NCBI GenBank assembly: GCA_046483565.1
Contig: JAWOCZ010000254.1
Location: forward strand, 1-14,853
Length of the DNA stretch: 14,853 bases
Source: T1Sed10-7 sp046483565
GTDB lineage: Bacteria; Actinomycetota; Nitriliruptoria; Nitriliruptorales; Nitriliruptoraceae
Direction of reading: 5' to 3'
Made by a program: the position numbers and the translations under genes. The notes beneath the pieces were generated by a model. The model did no database searches. It worked only from the letters and a program-made list of their open reading frames with translations, and was not told the origin of the DNA. Every line of letters begins with the position of its first letter. Position 1 is the stretch's first letter. Of this stretch, positions 12,791 through 14,853 are shown piece after piece.

Positions 12791-14541
12791 CCCTCGGCTC
12801 CCTCGTCCGGTCCTACCTCGGCTCCCTCGTCGGGTCCTTGGCCGGCCCCCTCGTCCAGGGTCGGCCCGAGCTCGTCCCCGGTCTCCGCCTCCGAGCCGGT
12901 GGGGCCGGCCCCGGTGCTGCGCTCGATGACCGCACCCAGGGCGATGTCGATGACCTCGAGGTGGTCGGTGGCACGGGATGCCGCGAGGCGTGCCAGCTCC
13001 CGATCGTCGCTCGTGCGCGCCAGGTCGACCCACGCGATCGCCCGGCTGGCCTCGCCGTCGAGGGTGAAGACCCGCTCCTCGGCGGTCTCGAGATCGCCGG
13101 CATCCACGGTGGCGGCCCGGGCGTTGGCGACGACGCCGGGTGCGTCGAGCTCCCATGCCCCGAGGTCGCCGGCGATCGGATCGCGCAGCGACTCGAGGAG
13201 ATCGCGCCCGATCGTCCCGCCGACCTGCCGGGCCCTGGTCAGGAGCACGGTGAACGCCGCGTCGGCCGTACGCCCCTCCGTGCGCTCTGCCGCCTCACCC
13301 GGCAGGAGTGCCTGGCGATCGCTGTCGGCGGTGGCCACCAGCAGTTCGTCAGCGGTGCCGGCCGCCGCGCGGACCGCCGGCAGCCCATCACCGTCGCCGG
13401 CCCGCTCCAGCTCGCTGCGGATCCGGGCCACCAGGTCACGGGCCTGCTCCACCTCCTCGACCAGCGCCTGCGAGGCGGGGTCGAGGATCGGCTGGCTGGC
13501 GGTCGTGGCGGGATCGTCGTCGGGCGTGGTCCGCGTCGCCGGGCTGGTGCAGGCCGTCGCCAGCAGCAGCGTGAACGCCACGATGAGCCCAGTGGCCAGC
13601 GTGCGCGTCGCTGCCTTGGCCCCCGTCCGGCGGCTCGGGCGGACGCTGGCACGCTCCTGGTGCGGGCGCGGGACAGCTTCCTCGGAGGCCTCCTGTCGGC
13701 GGCCCGTGCCCGTGACGCGCAGTCGCGCCGCGATCCACCCGTCCCGGCTGCGCACCTCCTCCACCTCGGCGCCGACGCCGGTGAGCGCGGCGAGGACGTC
13801 GTCGGCTCCCTCGGTGGTGATCCCGCTCACCCGGAGCACCTCGCGACAGGCCGCGCCCAGCTCGGGCGCGAGGCCCGCGACCACGTCGCTCAACAGGTTG
13901 GCGACCACGATCTCGGTCGGGTGCTCCAGGTCGGCGACCGAGCCCCGGACCGCCGTCACCTCGACCGCGTTGCGCGCCGCGTTCTCCCGGGTGACCTCGA
14001 CCGCGTCCGGATCGACATCGACCGCCACGACCCGCGCGCCGCGGGCGGCAGCCGCGATCGCCAGGATCCCGCTCCCACAACCGATGTCGGCGAGGCCACG
14101 GCCCACCAGCCCGCCGGCCCGCTCCAGGTCGTCGAGGAGCTCCAGACACAGCGCGGTGGTCGCGTGGTGGCCCGTACCGAAGGCCCGTCCCGGGTCCAGG
14201 ACCAGCACGAGCTCGTCGTCAGCCGGCTGGTGGTCCCGGGCGAGCCAGGTCGGCACGATGACGGTCCGACCGGCTCGCAGCGGCGCGATCGTGGCCTTCC
14301 AGGCGGCCTGCCAGTCACGGTCGGGTTCCCGACGCCAGCTGAGTGCGGCGTCGGCGAGCTCGGGCGCCAGGCCGCTGTCCACGGCGCAGGGCAGCTCGGG
14401 TGCCGGATCGGCGAACCAGGCCATCGTCGCCCCGGGCTGCTCCCACACGCCGACGGCGCCGAGCGCCCACAGCTGGGCAGCGATGACCTCGCGTCGATCG
14501 GCGCGGACCGGCACCTCGACCCGGTGCAGTTCGCTGGCCAC
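12787..14541 (-). CDS. prmA: Ribosomal protein L11 methyltransferase fused to a lipoprotein-like domain
   Basis: Residues 1-272 are a complete PrmA, which methylates ribosomal protein L11. DPGRAFGTGHHATTALCLEL lies near 115, SAM motif DIGCGSGILAI near 151, VDVDPDAVEVTRENAARN follows, and VVANLLSDVV lies near 211. Without any stop, a linker of about 40 basic residues leads to a hydrophobic segment ending in the lipobox-like LLATAC (cysteine 331). A helical, acidic domain of about 250 residues then follows, which I do not recognise, with repeats of GPDEGAE type at its end. I found no ATG, GTG or TTG in frame between the PrmA end and the hydrophobic segment, where the only GTG lies inside it. 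The GTG at 14541 has GGGAGG upstream. The total of 584 residues is about double a normal PrmA. The last 4 nt overlap the RNA methyltransferase start. Confidence 0.85.
   Translation of the reverse strand: MASELHRVEVPVRADRREVIAAQLWALGAVGVWEQPGATMAWFADPAPELPCAVDSGLAPELADAALSWRREPDRDWQAAWKATIAPLRAGRTVIVPTWLARDHQPADDELVLVLDPGRAFGTGHHATTALCLELLDDLERAGGLVGRGLADIGCGSGILAIAAAARGARVVAVDVDPDAVEVTRENAARNAVEVTAVRGSVADLEHPTEIVVANLLSDVVAGLAPELGAACREVLRVSGITTEGADDVLAALTGVGAEVEEVRSRDGWIAARLRVTGTGRRQEASEEAVPRPHQERASVRPSRRTGAKAATRTLATGLIVAFTLLLATACTSPATRTTPDDDPATTASQPILDPASQALVEEVEQARDLVARIRSELERAGDGDGLPAVRAAAGTADELLVATADSDRQALLPGEAAERTEGRTADAAFTVLLTRARQVGGTIGRDLLESLRDPIAGDLGAWELDAPGVVANARAATVDAGDLETAEERVFTLDGEASRAIAWVDLARTSDDRELARLAASRATDHLEVIDIALGAVIERSTGAGPTGSEAETGDELGPTLDEGAGQGPDEGAEVGPDEGAEG
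12792..12863 (-). repeat. Degenerate 24-bp repeats at the 3' end of prmA
   Basis: Two 24-bp units (12792-12815 and 12816-12839, plus strand starting CCTCGGCTCCCTCGT) and a third degenerate unit to 12863 encode GPDEGAEV-, GPDEGAEG- and GPTLDEGAGQ-like residues at the C-terminus. The frame is kept. Confidence 0.8.
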
Positions 14542-14573
14542 GAGGCCTCCCGGGCACCGTCTGCGGACAAGGT

Positions 14574-14608
14574 GCGGCCCCGTGCGACGGGGGGACACAC
14601 GGGGCCGC
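14574..14608 (-). promoter_or_regulatory. Leader hairpin upstream of prmA
   Basis: GCGGCCCCGTG (14574-14584) and CACGGGGCCGC (14598-14608) form a perfect 11-bp stem with a 13-nt loop. In the minus-strand transcript it lies about 32 nt before the prmA start, ahead of the GGGAGG site. There is no T-run. It may be a translational or stability element, or a protein-binding site. Confidence 0.55.
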
Positions 14609-14609
14609 G

Positions 14610-14661
14610 GCAGTCCGTGGACTGCGTCGGTAAACGTAGCTGTGAGCTGGCCCGGCTGTCC
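14610..14661 (-). promoter_or_regulatory. Candidate prmA promoter with a palindrome at the start point
   Basis: On the minus strand TGGACA is followed after 18 nt by TACGTT (14638-14633), a good -35/-10 pair. The expected start near 14627 abuts the inverted repeat GCAGTCCGTGGACTGC (14610-14625), two 7-bp arms around GT. That is a sensible place for an operator. Confidence 0.45.
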
Positions 14662-14683
14662 ACTCCGATGTCGCAGCTACCCT
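14656..14683 (+). promoter_or_regulatory. Weak candidate promoter of the ABC ATPase gene
   Basis: CTGTCC (14656-14661) and TACCCT (14678-14683) are 16 nt apart on the plus strand, about 60 nt before the GTG at 14742. The -10 fits TAnnnT, but the -35 is weak. It overlaps the divergent prmA promoter. Confidence 0.25.
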
Positions 14684-14741
14684 GCCGCCATCCGCCGCCC
14701 TCCCGGGCGTGTCCCTGCCCCCTGCGACCGGCGAGCCCACC

Positions 14742-14853
14742 GTGCGCGAAGCTCCCGACCCAGGCGGTGGCGACCCGCGTGCCGCCATCGCGATCCGGGG
14801 TCTGGTGAAGCGCTACGACGGGGTACCCGCGGTCGAGGGTCTCGACCTGGACG
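14742..14853 (+). CDS. ABC transporter ATP-binding protein, N-terminus only
   Basis: The gene is cut by the window end after 37 codons. From the GTG at 14742 it reads a short variable lead (VREAPDPGGGDPRAA) and then IAIRGLVKRYDGVPAVEGLD. This is the standard first strand and A-loop of an ABC ATPase, with tyrosine 25 as the adenine-stacking residue. The Walker A motif would lie just beyond the edge. The spacing to the candidate promoter and the divergent prmA gene supports the start, although the ribosome binding site is weak (GGCGAG). The transported substrate is unknown. Confidence 0.8.
   Translation, partial: MREAPDPGGGDPRAAIAIRGLVKRYDGVPAVEGLDLD

Noticed and set aside
12754..14808. 684-aa plus-strand open frame
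   Set aside because: Antisense to prmA; the plus-strand translation has no recognisable domain while the minus strand has a full PrmA.

Overview
The window is very GC-rich, with strong G/C third-position bias, frequent GTG starts and tightly overlapping genes. The gene content fits a monoderm actinobacterium: purM close to a small excisionase/BldC-type regulator, a Tad/Flp pilus locus without a secretin, and TadE/TadG-like membrane proteins. A deep-branching Actinomycetota lineage is likely, but I cannot name a genus from the sequence.

Layout. Positions 1-363 hold the 3' part of a small hypothetical gene, preceded by a 34-bp perfect inverted repeat at the very edge of the window. purM (480-1568, +) follows, and its end faces a 79-aa helix-turn-helix protein (1736-1975, -). 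Divergent from that regulator is a nine-gene tad-type operon (2175-9249, +): CpaB-like SAF protein, CpaE/TadZ-like atypical ATPase, CpaF/TadA ATPase, TadB, TadC, a 63-aa Flp-type pilin, and three TadE/F/G-like pilin-related membrane proteins. Next is a MATE-family efflux protein (9405-10724, +). A convergent minus-strand group follows: a SRPBCC-like hypothetical (10782-11300), a TrmA/RlmC/RlmD-type RNA m5U methyltransferase (11432-12790), and prmA (12787-14541), whose frame runs without a stop into a lipoprotein-like domain. The window ends in the first 37 codons of an ABC-transporter ATPase (14742 onward, +).

How the genes work together. The tad genes have 1-, 4- or 11-nt overlaps, so they are probably translated in a coupled way. 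The only break in the run is a 132-bp gap before the pilin that contains a 16-bp palindrome and a second hairpin. CpaF would power assembly, TadB and TadC would form the inner-membrane platform, CpaE/TadZ would localise the machine, and CpaB may act outside the membrane. No prepilin peptidase is visible in the window. The two methyltransferase genes share a 4-nt overlap and probably form a translation-related operon (L11 and rRNA/tRNA modification).

The most unusual points are the PrmA-lipoprotein fusion, in-frame minisatellites in three different proteins, a probable CTG start for the first TadE-like gene, the absence of the usual +5 glutamate in the pilin-like proteins, and the fold-back repeat at the left edge. 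I see no CRISPR array, tRNA, rRNA, insertion sequence or defence system.
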